Positions 46,091 through 56,304 of a stretch of 64,000 nucleotides of DNA are shown here, in pieces. Made by a program: the position numbers and the translations under genes. Each line of letters begins with the position of its first letter. Position 1 is the stretch's first letter. Source of the DNA: Pseudoxanthomonas sp. Root65 (GTDB taxonomy: Bacteria > Pseudomonadota > Gammaproteobacteria > Xanthomonadales > Xanthomonadaceae); contig NZ_LMHA01000001.1 of NCBI RefSeq assembly GCF_001427635.1, positions 148,016 through 212,015 of the forward strand. The letters run 5' to 3'. The notes below the pieces were generated by a model, which was not told the origin of the DNA, made no database searches, and worked only from the letters and a program-made list of their open reading frames with translations.

Positions 46091-47065
46091 TTACGGACGA
46101 CGCGCCAGCAGCGCTTCGTCCTTCGCCTTCGGCATCAGGTCCTGCTTGGTGACCGTCAGGAAGCCGATGGTCAGCAGCGGGCAGGCCACGAAGATCGACG
46201 AGACCGTGCCCAGCACGATGCCGATCATCTGCGACAGCGCCATGCCTTCCAGCGAACCGCCGCCGTACAGGTACAGGGCGAACACGGTCAGGAACGCGAC
46301 GAACGAGGTGATGATCGTGCGCGACAGCGTCTGGTTGATCGAGCGGTTCAGGATCTCCATCGGCTCGGCGCGCAGGTTGCGGAAGTTCTCGCGCACGCGG
46401 TCGAACACCACGATCTTGTCGTTGATCGAGAAGCCCATCACCGACAGCAGGCCGGCCAGGATGGTCAGGTCGAACTCGATGCCGCTGGCGGCGAAGAAGC
46501 CGGCCACGATCAGCACGTCAGCCAGGGTCGTGACGATGGCCGAGACCGCGAACTTCCACTCGAAGCGCACCGCGATGTAGATCAGGAAGCCGACCACCAC
46601 GAACAGCAGCGTATACAGGCCGTTGAGCGCGAGCTCCTTGCCGACCTGCGGGCCGACGAACTCGCTGCGCATCACGGTCGCCGCGTTGCCCTCGCTCGAC
46701 GCCAGGCGCAGCACATCGGCCGCCGTACGGTTGCTGGCCTCGGCGTCGGCGGCCGTACCGGCGTCCTCGCGGGGCTGCAGGCGCACCAGCAGATCGCTAC
46801 CGGTGCCGAAGGTCTGCACCTGCGCGCTGCCGTAGCCACCGGCCTGCAGGCGCTCGCGCACGGCATCCACGTCGGGCGGCGTCTGGAAGCGCAGTTCGAC
46901 CACGGTGCCGCCGGTGAAGTCCAGCGCGAAGTTGAAGCTCTTGAACGCGATGGCGCCGATCGCGGCGATCGCCAGCAGCGCCGCGATGCCGATCGACACC
47001 CAGCGCACGCGCATGAAGTTGAAGTTGGTGGTGTGCGGAATCAGCCGCAACGGGAAAAGGCTCAT
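46091..47065 (-). CDS. secF: Protein translocase subunit SecF
   Basis: The 324-residue protein has six membrane helices and a first periplasmic domain. It shows FALDFTGGTVVELRF after the first helix (the P1 head region) and the SecD/SecF signature GFSINDKIVVFDRVREN in the membrane part. SecDF uses the proton gradient to pull exported proteins through the SecYEG channel. It starts 13 bp after secD and ends at a shared terminator. The proline-rich end of some SecF proteins is absent. Confidence 0.97.
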   Translation of the reverse strand: MSLFPLRLIPHTTNFNFMRVRWVSIGIAALLAIAAIGAIAFKSFNFALDFTGGTVVELRFQTPPDVDAVRERLQAGGYGSAQVQTFGTGSDLLVRLQPREDAGTAADAEASNRTAADVLRLASSEGNAATVMRSEFVGPQVGKELALNGLYTLLFVVVGFLIYIAVRFEWKFAVSAIVTTLADVLIVAGFFAASGIEFDLTILAGLLSVMGFSINDKIVVFDRVRENFRNLRAEPMEILNRSINQTLSRTIITSFVAFLTVFALYLYGGGSLEGMALSQMIGIVLGTVSSIFVACPLLTIGFLTVTKQDLMPKAKDEALLARRP

Positions 47066-47078
47066 CTTCTGTCTCCCG

Positions 47079-48962
47079 TCAGATGGCGATGGACTTGATC
47101 TTGCGGCGGCCGCCGTAGATCAGGGTGGCGATGCCGCGCGACACGGTGACGGCGGTGAACACGGAGGTCAGGATGCCGATGACCATGGTCACTGCGAAGC
47201 CCTTCAACGGGCCGGTGCCGAAGGCATACAGCGCCACGCCCGCCAGCAGTGCGGTCATGTTGGAGTCGAAGATGGTGCCCGACGCCTTGTCGTAACCGGT
47301 CGCGATGGCCGCCTGCGGCGGCACGCCGGCCCGCAGTTCCTCGCGTATGCGTTCGTTGATCAGCACGTTGGCGTCCACCGACATGCCGATGGTCAGCGCC
47401 AGGCCGGCGAAGCCGGGCAAGGTCATCGTTGCGCCGAACAGCGACATCACCGCCACCACCATCACCAGGTTGAGCAGCAGCGCGATGCAGGTGATCAGGC
47501 CGAACATGCGGTAGTACACCAGGAAGAACGCCAGCGCGAAGATGAAGGAGAACACCACCGCCTTGGTGCCGCGCTCCACGTTTTCCTTGCCCAGGCTGGG
47601 GCCGACCACGCGCTCTTCGATGAAATCCATCGGCGCGGCCAGCGAACCGGCGCGCAGCAGCTTGGCCAGGTTGTCGGCTTCGGTCTTCTCCAGGCCGGTG
47701 GTCTGGAAGTTCTTGCCGAACACGCCGGCGATGCGCGTCGGCGACAGCGCCTCTTCGCGCACGCGCACGCTGCGCACTTCCTTGCCGTCGACCATGGTCA
47801 CGGTCGGCACGCGCTCGATGTACACCACCGACATCAGCTTGCCGACATTGGCGCTGGTGTAGTCGAACATGCGCTGGCCGGCGATGTTGTTGAGGGTCAC
47901 GTCGACCGCCGGCAGGCCGTTGTTGTCCACGCCCACGCGGGCATTGACCATCTCGTCGCCGGACGCCAGCACGCGCTTGTTGAGCAGCACCGGGCCCGCG
48001 TTGTCGCGCAACTGGTAGACCTTGGCCTCCGGCGGGATGCGGCCGCTGGCCACGGCGTCGGCGGCATTGCCTTCCACCACGGCGCGGAATTCCAGCGTCG
48101 CGGTCGCGCCGATCAGGCGCTTGGCCTCGGCGGTGTCCTGCACGCCGGGCAGCTGCACCACCACGCGGTCGTCGCCCTGGCGCTGGATGATCGGTTCGGC
48201 CACGCCGATCTCGTTGATGCGGTTGCGCAGCGTGGTGAGGTTCTGCTCGATCGCCTCGCTGGCGATCTGCTCCAGCTCCGCCTGCGGCAGGCCGATGGTG
48301 ATCTGCTGTCCGGTGGCCTGGTAGGTCAGGCCGGACCCCGTGGCCAGCGTGCCGGCATTGTTGCCGCGCGAACTGAGCGTCTGCGCAAGCGCCTGCTGCG
48401 CCGCCGCCACGTCCTCGCCGTCGGCCAGCGTCACCACGATGCTGTTGTTCGGACGACGTTCGACCGAGGTGTAACGGATGCGCTTGTCGCGCAGGGTGAC
48501 GCGGGTGTCTTCCAGGTAGCCGTCCACGCGCTTGTCCAGCGCCGCCTTCTGGTCGACCTGCAGCACGAAGTGCACGCCGCCCTGCAGGTCCAGGCCCTGC
48601 ACCATCGGCCGGGCACCGGTCGTGCCCAGCCAGTCCGGCACGGTGGACGCCAGGCTCAGCGCGACCAGATAGTCGTCGCCCAGCGCCTTGCGCAGTGCGT
48701 CGTTGGCCGTGGTCTGCGCGTCCAGACTGGGCAGGCGCACCAGCATGCTGGCGGCCTCGGTGTCGACCTCCTTGGCCTGCACGCCCGCGTCCTTCAGCGC
48801 GGCGTCGACGCGTCCGCGCAGGGCGGCGTCGATGGCGAAGCCGCGGTTGGCGGTGATCTGCACGGAGGGATCCTGCGGGTACAGGTTGGGCAGCGCATAC
48901 AGCGCGCTCGCCAACACGACGATCAGGATCAGGACGTATTTCCAGCGAGGGAATTCAAGCAT
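47079..48962 (-). CDS. secD: Protein translocase subunit SecD
   Basis: The 627-residue protein has one N-terminal helix, a large periplasmic region with the VQGLDLQGGVHFVLQVD signature, and five membrane helices in the C-terminal third containing TIGMSVDANVLINERIREEL, whose aspartate participates in proton transfer. Length is normal for the long gammaproteobacterial SecD type. It lies between yajC (101 bp upstream) and secF, the usual order. Confidence 0.97.
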   Translation of the reverse strand: MLEFPRWKYVLILIVVLASALYALPNLYPQDPSVQITANRGFAIDAALRGRVDAALKDAGVQAKEVDTEAASMLVRLPSLDAQTTANDALRKALGDDYLVALSLASTVPDWLGTTGARPMVQGLDLQGGVHFVLQVDQKAALDKRVDGYLEDTRVTLRDKRIRYTSVERRPNNSIVVTLADGEDVAAAQQALAQTLSSRGNNAGTLATGSGLTYQATGQQITIGLPQAELEQIASEAIEQNLTTLRNRINEIGVAEPIIQRQGDDRVVVQLPGVQDTAEAKRLIGATATLEFRAVVEGNAADAVASGRIPPEAKVYQLRDNAGPVLLNKRVLASGDEMVNARVGVDNNGLPAVDVTLNNIAGQRMFDYTSANVGKLMSVVYIERVPTVTMVDGKEVRSVRVREEALSPTRIAGVFGKNFQTTGLEKTEADNLAKLLRAGSLAAPMDFIEERVVGPSLGKENVERGTKAVVFSFIFALAFFLVYYRMFGLITCIALLLNLVMVVAVMSLFGATMTLPGFAGLALTIGMSVDANVLINERIREELRAGVPPQAAIATGYDKASGTIFDSNMTALLAGVALYAFGTGPLKGFAVTMVIGILTSVFTAVTVSRGIATLIYGGRRKIKSIAI

Positions 48963-49063
48963 CGTGGCGACCCGCGCAGGCCCTTCCCGGGCATGCGCTC
49001 AACAATGGTTCGGAAACAACGGAATCCGCACCGCCACCTGGGCAGCGGCACGGAGGAGGCGGA

Positions 49064-49402
49064 TCAGGCGGACTTCAGCGTGCCCTTCGGCAGCACGTTG
49101 CCCACGGCGGCCTTCTGCACGCGCACGCGCACGTTGTCGGCCACTTCCAGGGTCACGAAGTTGTCGCCGATGTCGGTGACGGTGCCGGCAATGCCGCCGG
49201 AGGTGATGACTTCGTCGCCCTTGGACAGCTTGTCCAGCATGGAGCGGTGCTCCTTGGCGCGCTTCATCTGCGGGCGGATCATCAGGAAGTACATGATGGC
49301 GATCAGCGCGATCGGCATCAGCAGGCCGAAGCCGCCCATGCCCTGCTGGGCCGGTGCGGCCTGGGCGAACACGGGGGCAACGAAGAAATCAAGCAGATTC
49401 AT
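49064..49402 (-). CDS. yajC: Preprotein translocase subunit YajC
   Basis: The 112-residue protein has one membrane helix (about residues 25-43, FGLLMPIALIAIMYFLMIRP) followed by RPQMKRAKEHRSMLDKLSKGDEVITSGGI, the YajC signature. YajC associates with SecDF and with AcrB. The chosen ATG (MNLLDFF) resembles known xanthomonad starts; an ATG four codons earlier is possible. The ribosome-binding site is weak in either case. It is upstream of secD and 277 bp after tgt. Confidence 0.94.
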   Translation of the reverse strand: MNLLDFFVAPVFAQAAPAQQGMGGFGLLMPIALIAIMYFLMIRPQMKRAKEHRSMLDKLSKGDEVITSGGIAGTVTDIGDNFVTLEVADNVRVRVQKAAVGNVLPKGTLKSA

Positions 49403-49574
49403 GGACTTGTCCATTGGGTATGAAAAGCAGCCGGGGATTATGCCACGCGTCGGGAAGCCCCGCCCGGGCTTCTCCACCGGCCCGGACCGGAAAAGACCGC
49501 ATCGGCGCCGGATGGTTCCCGGCCGGTGGTCCCACGCGGCTCCACCTCGGGGGCTCCGCCTTGCCCGCTAAGCC

Positions 49575-49648
49575 TGTAGGAGCGCCCCATTGGCGCGATG
49601 CCCTTCGGGCGACCCAAGGAGGGCATCGCGGGCGTGGCCCGCTCCCAC
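49575..49648. repeat. Dispersed inverted repeat between tgt and yajC
   Basis: TGTAGGAGCGCCCCATTGGC and GGGCGTGGCCCGCTCCCACC, together with inner GCGATGCCC / GGGCATCGC arms, make an interrupted inverted repeat. It belongs to a different family from the GGAGCGACG element, though the outer arms share the GGAGCG start. Confidence 0.7.
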
Positions 49649-49679
49649 CGAGGGAACGGACCGAAGGAGGTCCGATCGC

Positions 49680-50939
<1,260 letters not shown>

Positions 50940-50970
50940 GATCCGATTCCTGGCGCGACACGGGCACGAC

Positions 50971-52005
50971 TCACTTGGCTTCCTCCGGAAACAACAGCAT
51001 CGCGTCCCCATAGGAAAAGAACCGGTACTGCGCGCGCACCGCGTGCGCGTAGGCGGCCATGATCCGGTCCTTGCCGGCGAACGCGCTGACCAGCATCAGC
51101 AACGTGCTTTCCGGCAGGTGGAAGTTGGTGACCATCGCATCGACGCTGCGGATGCGGTAGCCGGGGAAGATGAAGATCTGCGTCTCGCCTGCGAACGGTT
51201 GCAGCTCGCCATCGCGCATCGCCGATTCAAGCGCGCGCACGACCGTCGTGCCCACCGCGATCACGCGCCCGCCACGCGCGCGCGCCGCACGCACCTGCTC
51301 GACCAATGCGGCACCCACGTTGAGCCATTCGCTGTGCATGCGGTGCTCGTGGATGTCGTCCACGCGCATAGGCTGGAAGGTGCCGGCGCCGACGTGCAGG
51401 GTCACGTGGCCGAAGTCCACGCCGCGATCGCGCAAGGTCGCCAACAGCGCGTCGTCGAAATGAAGGCCAGCGGTCGGCGCCGCCACCGCACCCAGTTCGC
51501 GCGCGAACACGGTCTGGTAACGCTCGTCGTCGTCCTGCCCCGGCGCACGCTGGATGTACGGCGGCAACGGCAACCGGCCGGCCTTCTGCAACCAGCTTTC
51601 CAGCGCGCCGGGCACATGGAAGCGCAGCTGGTAGAACTCGCCATCGCGCCCGATCACCTCCGCCTCGCCGCCGGCATCCAGCTGGATGCGGCTGCCCGGC
51701 TTCGGCGACTTGCTGGCGCCGACCTGCGCACGCGCGGCATTTTCAGGCAGCAGGCGCTCGATCAGGATCTCCACCCGGCCACCGCTTTCCTTCTGCCCGA
51801 ACAGCCGCGCCGGGATCACGCGGGTGTCGTTGAACACCAGCAGGTCGCCCGGCTGCAGCCATTCCGGCAGGTCGCGCACGTGGCGATCGACGAACGGCTC
51901 AGCGCCCGGCGGCACCACCAGCAGCCGGCTGGCGGAGCGCTCCGGCAGCGGCGCCTGGGCGATCAGCGCCTCGGGCAGGTCGAAATGGAAGTCGGACTTC
52001 TTCAC
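50971..52005 (-). CDS. queA: S-adenosylmethionine:tRNA ribosyltransferase-isomerase
   Basis: The 344-residue enzyme moves the ribosyl part of SAM onto preQ1-modified tRNA, giving epoxyqueuosine. Characteristic segments are [25 protein letters not shown] at the start, [36 protein letters not shown] and the final [30 protein letters not shown]. The start codon is GTG with a weak ribosome-binding site. It is the first gene of the queA-tgt-yajC-secDF run. Confidence 0.97.
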   Translation of the reverse strand: MKKSDFHFDLPEALIAQAPLPERSASRLLVVPPGAEPFVDRHVRDLPEWLQPGDLLVFNDTRVIPARLFGQKESGGRVEILIERLLPENAARAQVGASKSPKPGSRIQLDAGGEAEVIGRDGEFYQLRFHVPGALESWLQKAGRLPLPPYIQRAPGQDDDERYQTVFARELGAVAAPTAGLHFDDALLATLRDRGVDFGHVTLHVGAGTFQPMRVDDIHEHRMHSEWLNVGAALVEQVRAARARGGRVIAVGTTVVRALESAMRDGELQPFAGETQIFIFPGYRIRSVDAMVTNFHLPESTLLMLVSAFAGKDRIMAAYAHAVRAQYRFFSYGDAMLLFPEEAK

Positions 52006-52061
52006 GGTCGGGGCCTTGCGGGGGCGTGCATTGTACGGGAGCCCGCCGGTGCGCTCCGTGG

Positions 52062-52493
52062 TCAGCGCTCGAACTTGGTCGAGAGCACGATCGACGACGT
52101 GGTGCGCTCCACGCCTTCAAGCGCACCGATACGGTCGGTCAGCACGTCCATGTCGCCGACGGTGGGCACCGCGCCGACCGCGATCAGGTCGTGGCTGCCG
52201 CTGACCGAGTGCAGCACGCGCAGTTCCGGCATCGCGCGCAGGGCGGCGACCACCGAGGTCATCTGCTTGGGATGCACGGCGATCATGATGTGCGCACGCA
52301 GGTGGCTGCGGTCGTATTCGTCGTGCACGCGCACCGTGTAGCCGCTGATCACGCCCTCGCGCTCCAGCCGCTCGATGCGGCTCTGCACCGTGGTCCGCGA
52401 CAGGTTCAGACGACGAGCGATCTGGGCGGTGGAGGCCCGTGCGTTCTCACGGAGCATTGAGAGCAGTTGCTGGTCGGCGTCGGTGAGCTTCAT
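52062..52493 (-). CDS. Lrp/AsnC family transcriptional regulator
   Basis: The 143-residue protein has an N-terminal winged HTH (about residues 1-60, with [20 protein letters not shown] as the recognition region) and a C-terminal RAM effector domain (about 65-143), as in feast/famine regulators that sense amino acids. It is divergent from the class-III aminotransferase gene. The shared intergenic region carries a perfect 17-bp palindrome 14 bp from its own start codon, and a half-site of it in the aminotransferase promoter, so it probably controls both. Confidence 0.93.
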   Translation of the reverse strand: MKLTDADQQLLSMLRENARASTAQIARRLNLSRTTVQSRIERLEREGVISGYTVRVHDEYDRSHLRAHIMIAVHPKQMTSVVAALRAMPELRVLHSVSGSHDLIAVGAVPTVGDMDVLTDRIGALEGVERTTSSIVLSTKFER

Positions 52494-52506
52494 TGAACGG
52501 GCACGA

Positions 52507-52523
52507 TTCGTCGAATCGACGAA
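52507..52523. promoter_or_regulatory. Perfect palindrome, candidate Lrp operator
   Basis: TTCGTCGAATCGACGAA is an 8-1-8 perfect palindrome in the divergent region, close to the regulator gene. The half CGACGAA is repeated at 52560-52566 inside the aminotransferase promoter, 44 bp away from the same half in the palindrome. Confidence 0.65.
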
Positions 52524-52551
52524 ATATCCTCCAAATCCGCGCAGTTCACAA

Positions 52552-52580
52552 CTGTCAAACGACGAATTAATCCCGATAAT
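52552..52580 (+). promoter_or_regulatory. Promoter of the aminotransferase gene
   Basis: CTGTCA (-35, 4 of 6) and GATAAT (-10, 5 of 6) are 17 bp apart. The spacer contains the CGACGAA half-site also found in the palindrome, where a regulator would contact or block RNA polymerase. Confidence 0.55.
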
Positions 52581-52612
52581 ACGGGTTTGCCGATTCCTGC
52601 CGGAGGATTGCC

Positions 52613-54109
52613 ATGGCCCTGATCGACCATCTCGCCCCGTTGCGCGCCCATCCGGGCCAGCGCCTGACCCGCGGCCTGGACGACACCGCCATCGAACGAC
52701 TGGCGAAGGGCCATCCGGACCTGGTCGCCGTGATCGAAGCTGCCGCCGCCGAGCACGCGCGCCTGCAGGACGAGTTCTCCGAGCTGCTGGCGATGGACGA
52801 AGCCGAGCAGCTGCGCGTGGTGCAATCCGGCTACGTCAACTTCTACGCCGACGACGCCATCAACCCCTACATCGCGCTCGCCGCGCGCGGCCCGTGGGTG
52901 GTCACGCTCAAGGGCGCCGTGCTGTACGACGCCGGTGGCTACGGCATGCTCGGCTTCGGCCATACGCCGGCCGCCGTGCTGGAGGCGATGGCGCGCCCGC
53001 AGGTGATGGCCAACATCATGACTCCCAGCCTGTCGCAGCTGCGCTTCGACCGCGCCCTGCGCAAGGAAATCGGCCACACCCGCGGCGGCTGTCCGTTCGC
53101 GAAGTTCCTGTGCCTGAACTCCGGTTCGGAGTCCGTGGGCCTGGCCGCCCGCATCGCCGACATCAACAGCAAGCTGATGACCGATCCCGATGGCCGCCAC
53201 GCCGGCCGCACCATCAAGCGGATCGTGGTGAAAGGCAGCTTCCATGGCCGCACCGAGCGCCCTGCGCTGTACTCGGATTCGTCCCGCAAGTCCTACCAGC
53301 AGCACCTGGCCAGCTACCGTGGCGAGGACTCGGTCATCGCCATCCCGCCGTACGACGTGGACGCACTGAAGCAGGCCTTCGCCGATGCGGAGACCAAGGG
53401 CTGGTTCGTCGAGGCCGTGTTCCTGGAACCGGTGATGGGCGAAGGCGACCCGGGCCGCTCGGTGCCGCCGGCGTTCTACGCCGCCGCGCGCGAACTGACC
53501 CGCAGTCACGGCAGCCTGTTCCTGGTCGACTCCATCCAGGCCGGCCTGCGCGCGCACGGCGTGCTGTCCATCGTCGACTATCCGGGCTTCGAGGGCCTGG
53601 ATGCGCCGGACATGGAGACCTACTCCAAGGCGCTGAACGCGGCGCAGTACCCGCTGTCGGTGCTTGCCGTGAACGAGCGCGCCGCCGGCCTGTACCGCAA
53701 GGGCGTGTACGGCAACACCATGACCACCAACCCGCGCGCGCTGGACGTGGCCTGCGCGACGCTGGCCCAGCTTACCCCGCAGGTGCGCCAGAACATCCGC
53801 AAGCGCGGCGCCGAGGCGGTGCAGAAACTGCAGCAGCTGCAGGGCGAACTCGGCGGCATGATCACCAACGTGCAGGGCACCGGCCTGCTGTTCTCGTGCG
53901 AACTGTCGCCGGCGTTCAAGTGCTACGGCACCGGTTCCACCGAGGAATGGCTGCGCCAGCAGGGCCTGAACGTCATCCACGGCGGCGCCAACTCGCTGCG
54001 CTTCACGCCGCACTTCGCCATCGACGGCGAGGAACTGGACCTGCTGGTCGCCATGGTGGGCAAGGCGCTGCGCGAGGGTCCGCGGATCAGCCAGGCCGCG
54101 GCGGCCTGA
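52613..54109 (+). CDS. Class-III PLP-dependent aminotransferase
   Basis: The 498-residue protein has the fold-type I class-III layout: DAGGYGMLGFGHTPAAVLEAM, the PLP phosphate region NSGSESVGLAAR, the helix GSFHGRTERPALYSDSS, VDSIQAGLRAHG with the pyridine-contacting aspartate, and the probable Schiff-base lysine K339 in YSKALNAAQYPLS. The usual class-III lysine context (F.K) is altered here, so the subgroup is unusual and the substrate unknown; lysine- or ornithine-type amines are possibilities only. It is divergent from the Lrp gene and followed by a strong terminator. Confidence 0.85.
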   Translation: MALIDHLAPLRAHPGQRLTRGLDDTAIERLAKGHPDLVAVIEAAAAEHARLQDEFSELLAMDEAEQLRVVQSGYVNFYADDAINPYIALAARGPWVVTLKGAVLYDAGGYGMLGFGHTPAAVLEAMARPQVMANIMTPSLSQLRFDRALRKEIGHTRGGCPFAKFLCLNSGSESVGLAARIADINSKLMTDPDGRHAGRTIKRIVVKGSFHGRTERPALYSDSSRKSYQQHLASYRGEDSVIAIPPYDVDALKQAFADAETKGWFVEAVFLEPVMGEGDPGRSVPPAFYAAARELTRSHGSLFLVDSIQAGLRAHGVLSIVDYPGFEGLDAPDMETYSKALNAAQYPLSVLAVNERAAGLYRKGVYGNTMTTNPRALDVACATLAQLTPQVRQNIRKRGAEAVQKLQQLQGELGGMITNVQGTGLLFSCELSPAFKCYGTGSTEEWLRQQGLNVIHGGANSLRFTPHFAIDGEELDLLVAMVGKALREGPRISQAAAA

Positions 54110-54128
54110 CCTACGCAGATGCTTCATG

Positions 54129-54157
54129 AAAAAGGCGAGCCTCGGCTCGCCTTTTTT
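54129..54157 (+). terminator. Terminator after the aminotransferase gene
   Basis: AAAAAGGCGAGCC and GGCTCGCCTTTTTT form an 11- to 13-bp stem around TC with a T tract. Confidence 0.92.
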
Positions 54158-54163
54158 CTTTTC

Positions 54164-54224
54164 CGTAGGGCGGGCCCTGGCCCGCCGTCTGGATACCGCC
54201 GGTGGGCCAAGGCCCACCCTACGG
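54164..54224. repeat. Inverted repeat overlapping the ppa stop codon
   Basis: CGTAGGGCGGGCCCTGGCCC and GGTGGGCCAAGGCCCACCCT plus ACG form an imperfect inverted repeat with two strong inner hairpins. The TAG stop of the pyrophosphatase gene lies inside the right arm. Confidence 0.75.
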
Positions 54225-54815
54225 TGGTGTGAAGCGCTCCAGCGATTCGCGGATCAGCGCCCTCGCTTCCTTCGCATCGCCGTAGCCATTGAGCTGCACC
54301 GGATTGCGGCCCTTCGGCAGATCCTTGTAGACCCGGAAGAAGGCCTCGATGCGATCCCGTTCGATCTGCGGCAGATCGGCCAGGTCGCGGATGCCGGCAT
54401 AGGTCGGGTCGACCTTGTCGGTGGGCACGCCGATGATCTTCTCGTCGTGCTTGCCATCATCGAGCATCCGCAGCACGCCGATCGGCCGGAACTTCACCAG
54501 TACACCCGGATGCAGCGGCTCGCGCGTCAGCACGAGCGCGTCCAGCGGATCACCGTCGCCGGCCAGCGTGCGCGGCATCGAACCATAGTTGGCGGGGTAC
54601 GCCACCGGCATCGACTGGAAGCGGTCGACGAAGACCAGACCTTCCTCGTTGATCTCGTACTTGATCATGCTGCCGGCCGGGATCTCGACCGCCAGCAGCA
54701 CCTCTTCCGGCGCAGCTTTCGGCTGCTGGGCGAGGAACGGATGGCGGATATGGGACTCGCGAGCATGTGCCGTGATGCAGACGAGGAGCAACGCGATGGC
54801 GAAAACACGCTTCAT
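54219..54815 (-). CDS. Exported family I inorganic pyrophosphatase
   Basis: The 198-residue protein carries the family I signature DGDPLDALVLT and KVDPTYAGIRDLADL with the expected acidic metal ligands. Before this it has a signal peptide (MKRVFAIALLLVCITAHA), so the enzyme is predicted to act in the periplasm, unlike housekeeping cytoplasmic Ppa. It hydrolyses pyrophosphate to two phosphates. AGGAG precedes the ATG. It is 100 bp after the metallophosphatase in the same direction; a dispersed repeat lies between, so co-transcription is likely but not proven. The last codons lie in an inverted repeat. Confidence 0.9.
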   Translation of the reverse strand: MKRVFAIALLLVCITAHARESHIRHPFLAQQPKAAPEEVLLAVEIPAGSMIKYEINEEGLVFVDRFQSMPVAYPANYGSMPRTLAGDGDPLDALVLTREPLHPGVLVKFRPIGVLRMLDDGKHDEKIIGVPTDKVDPTYAGIRDLADLPQIERDRIEAFFRVYKDLPKGRNPVQLNGYGDAKEARALIRESLERFTPP

Positions 54816-54828
54816 AGGGAACTCCTGC

Positions 54829-54905
54829 GTAGAGCGGAGCTTGCTCCGCTGCTTCTGTAACGGGTTGGCGGCGCGAGAAAAGCAGCCGAGCAAGCTCGGC
54901 TCTGC
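54829..54905. repeat. Inverted repeat between metallophosphatase and pyrophosphatase genes
   Basis: GTAGAGCGGAGCTTGCTCCG plus CTGCTTCT, and AGAAAAGCAGCCGAGCAAGC plus TCGGCTCTGC, form an imperfect inverted repeat. Each arm contains its own hairpin (CGGAGCTTGCTCCG; CCGAGCAAGCTCGG). It could trim or attenuate the phosphatase operon transcript before the pyrophosphatase gene. Confidence 0.7.
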
Positions 54906-54915
54906 AACGAAGGAC

Positions 54916-56304
54916 TTATTCCCAGCAGCGGTCGGTGCGGCCCTTGAGGGTTTCGGCACGCGTACACGTGCGTTCGTCGATGCGGCCTTCCGCGTGCTCG
55001 ACCAGCTGCTTGCCCGCCGGGCCGTCATCGACCAGGTCGAACGCGTCGTACAAACGCCCCGTCGCCGTGCGCGCTTCGTAACGCAGGCGCGGGCCATCGA
55101 AGCGCACCACCTGGAACAGCTGCGTGTCCTCGGCGACCGGCCGCATGGTCTTGCGCGCTTCGTCCGAGAGCCGGTACTGCTTGGCACCGGTAACCGACAC
55201 CACGAAGACCGGCGTCGGCGCGTCGTTCTTCAGGCGGCCATAGACGTGGTCATGTCCCTGCAATACCAGATCGACCTTGCGCTTGCGGATCACCGGCAGC
55301 AGGTGCTGGCGCAGCAGCACGTTGTCGCGCCCTTCGCGCGGCGAGAAGAACGGCTGGTGGGTCAGCACGATGCTCCAGCGCTTCGGATTGGCGGCGAGCA
55401 CGTCGTCCAGCCATCCCGCCTGCGCCTTCGCCGTACCCAGATCGAGCGCCGAGGTGCCGTCGATCACCACCACGCGCACGTCCTGGTAGTCGAACCAGTA
55501 CGTGGTCCGCTTCGCCTGCGCCACCCCGTTGCCCGGCAGCGCGAACGTCACCGGCCAGTGCGCGCCCAGCACGCGGCGTTCCTGCGGGGTGTCCTCGAAC
55601 TCTTCGAAATACTCGTGGTTGCCCGGTGCCGGCGCGACGACCAGCGAGGTCGGCAGCCCTTCGTTCGCCTCGAACCACTCGCCCCACTCGTTGTCGTCCT
55701 CGCCATCGCCGCCGCTGACCAGGTCGCCGGCATACAGCGCGAGCCGCGCGTCCGGCGCATGCCGCATCGCTTCGCGCACCACGCGCGTGGTCAGGCTGAC
55801 GTTCTTGTTCTGGGTGTCGCCGAAGTACAGCAGCGTCAACGGCGAACCCGCAGACGGTGCCGTGCGCGTGTGGTGCCACGCGCTCCAGGTGCGGTCGCCC
55901 TGCACGCGCCACGCGTACAGCGTGTCCGGCTGCAGCCCGTCGACGTCCGCACGATGGTGATGGGCTTCGCCGTTCTCGGTCTTCAGCGGCCTGCTGGTCG
56001 CGCCGACCGTGCGTGGCTCGCCCATGTCGGGCGAATCGCCCGCGACCACGATCTCCAGCCTGGGCGATTGGACGACGGTACCGGTGCGCCATGCGACCGA
56101 AAAGCCGGTCGCCGCATCCTGCGCCGGCGAGGCCACGATGCGGTCCGGAAAACCGCTCGGCGCATAGCGCACTACGCCCTGCGGCACGCGTGTGTTCGGC
56201 TCATGCTGGCGCGCTGTCGCTTCCTGCGCGAGTGTCGTCGCGCAGGTCCCCAGCAACAGCGCGACCAGCATCCCCCTCATCACCGCATCCCCTGCATGCT
56301 TCAT
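54916..56304 (-). CDS. Exported purple-acid-phosphatase-like metallophosphoesterase
   Basis: The 462-residue protein has a signal peptide (MRGMLVALLLGTCATTLAQ), an N-terminal fibronectin-like domain (about residues 50-150) as in purple acid phosphatases, and a calcineurin-like phosphoesterase domain. The metal ligands are in order: FGDTQ, AGDLVSGG, APGNHEYF, LTHQPFF and GHDHVYG. It should hydrolyse phosphomonoesters in the periplasm or outside. I give the ATG that overlaps the phytase stop (ATGA); an ATG eight codons later fits the signal peptide equally well. It is the second gene of the phytase operon. Confidence 0.9.
   Translation of the reverse strand: MKHAGDAVMRGMLVALLLGTCATTLAQEATARQHEPNTRVPQGVVRYAPSGFPDRIVASPAQDAATGFSVAWRTGTVVQSPRLEIVVAGDSPDMGEPRTVGATSRPLKTENGEAHHHRADVDGLQPDTLYAWRVQGDRTWSAWHHTRTAPSAGSPLTLLYFGDTQNKNVSLTTRVVREAMRHAPDARLALYAGDLVSGGDGEDDNEWGEWFEANEGLPTSLVVAPAPGNHEYFEEFEDTPQERRVLGAHWPVTFALPGNGVAQAKRTTYWFDYQDVRVVVIDGTSALDLGTAKAQAGWLDDVLAANPKRWSIVLTHQPFFSPREGRDNVLLRQHLLPVIRKRKVDLVLQGHDHVYGRLKNDAPTPVFVVSVTGAKQYRLSDEARKTMRPVAEDTQLFQVVRFDGPRLRYEARTATGRLYDAFDLVDDGPAGKQLVEHAEGRIDERTCTRAETLKGRTDRCWE

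Noticed and set aside
49403..49679. Possible small gene between yajC and tgt
   Set aside because: The frames are continuations of antisense shadows through a dispersed repeat, without a start signal.
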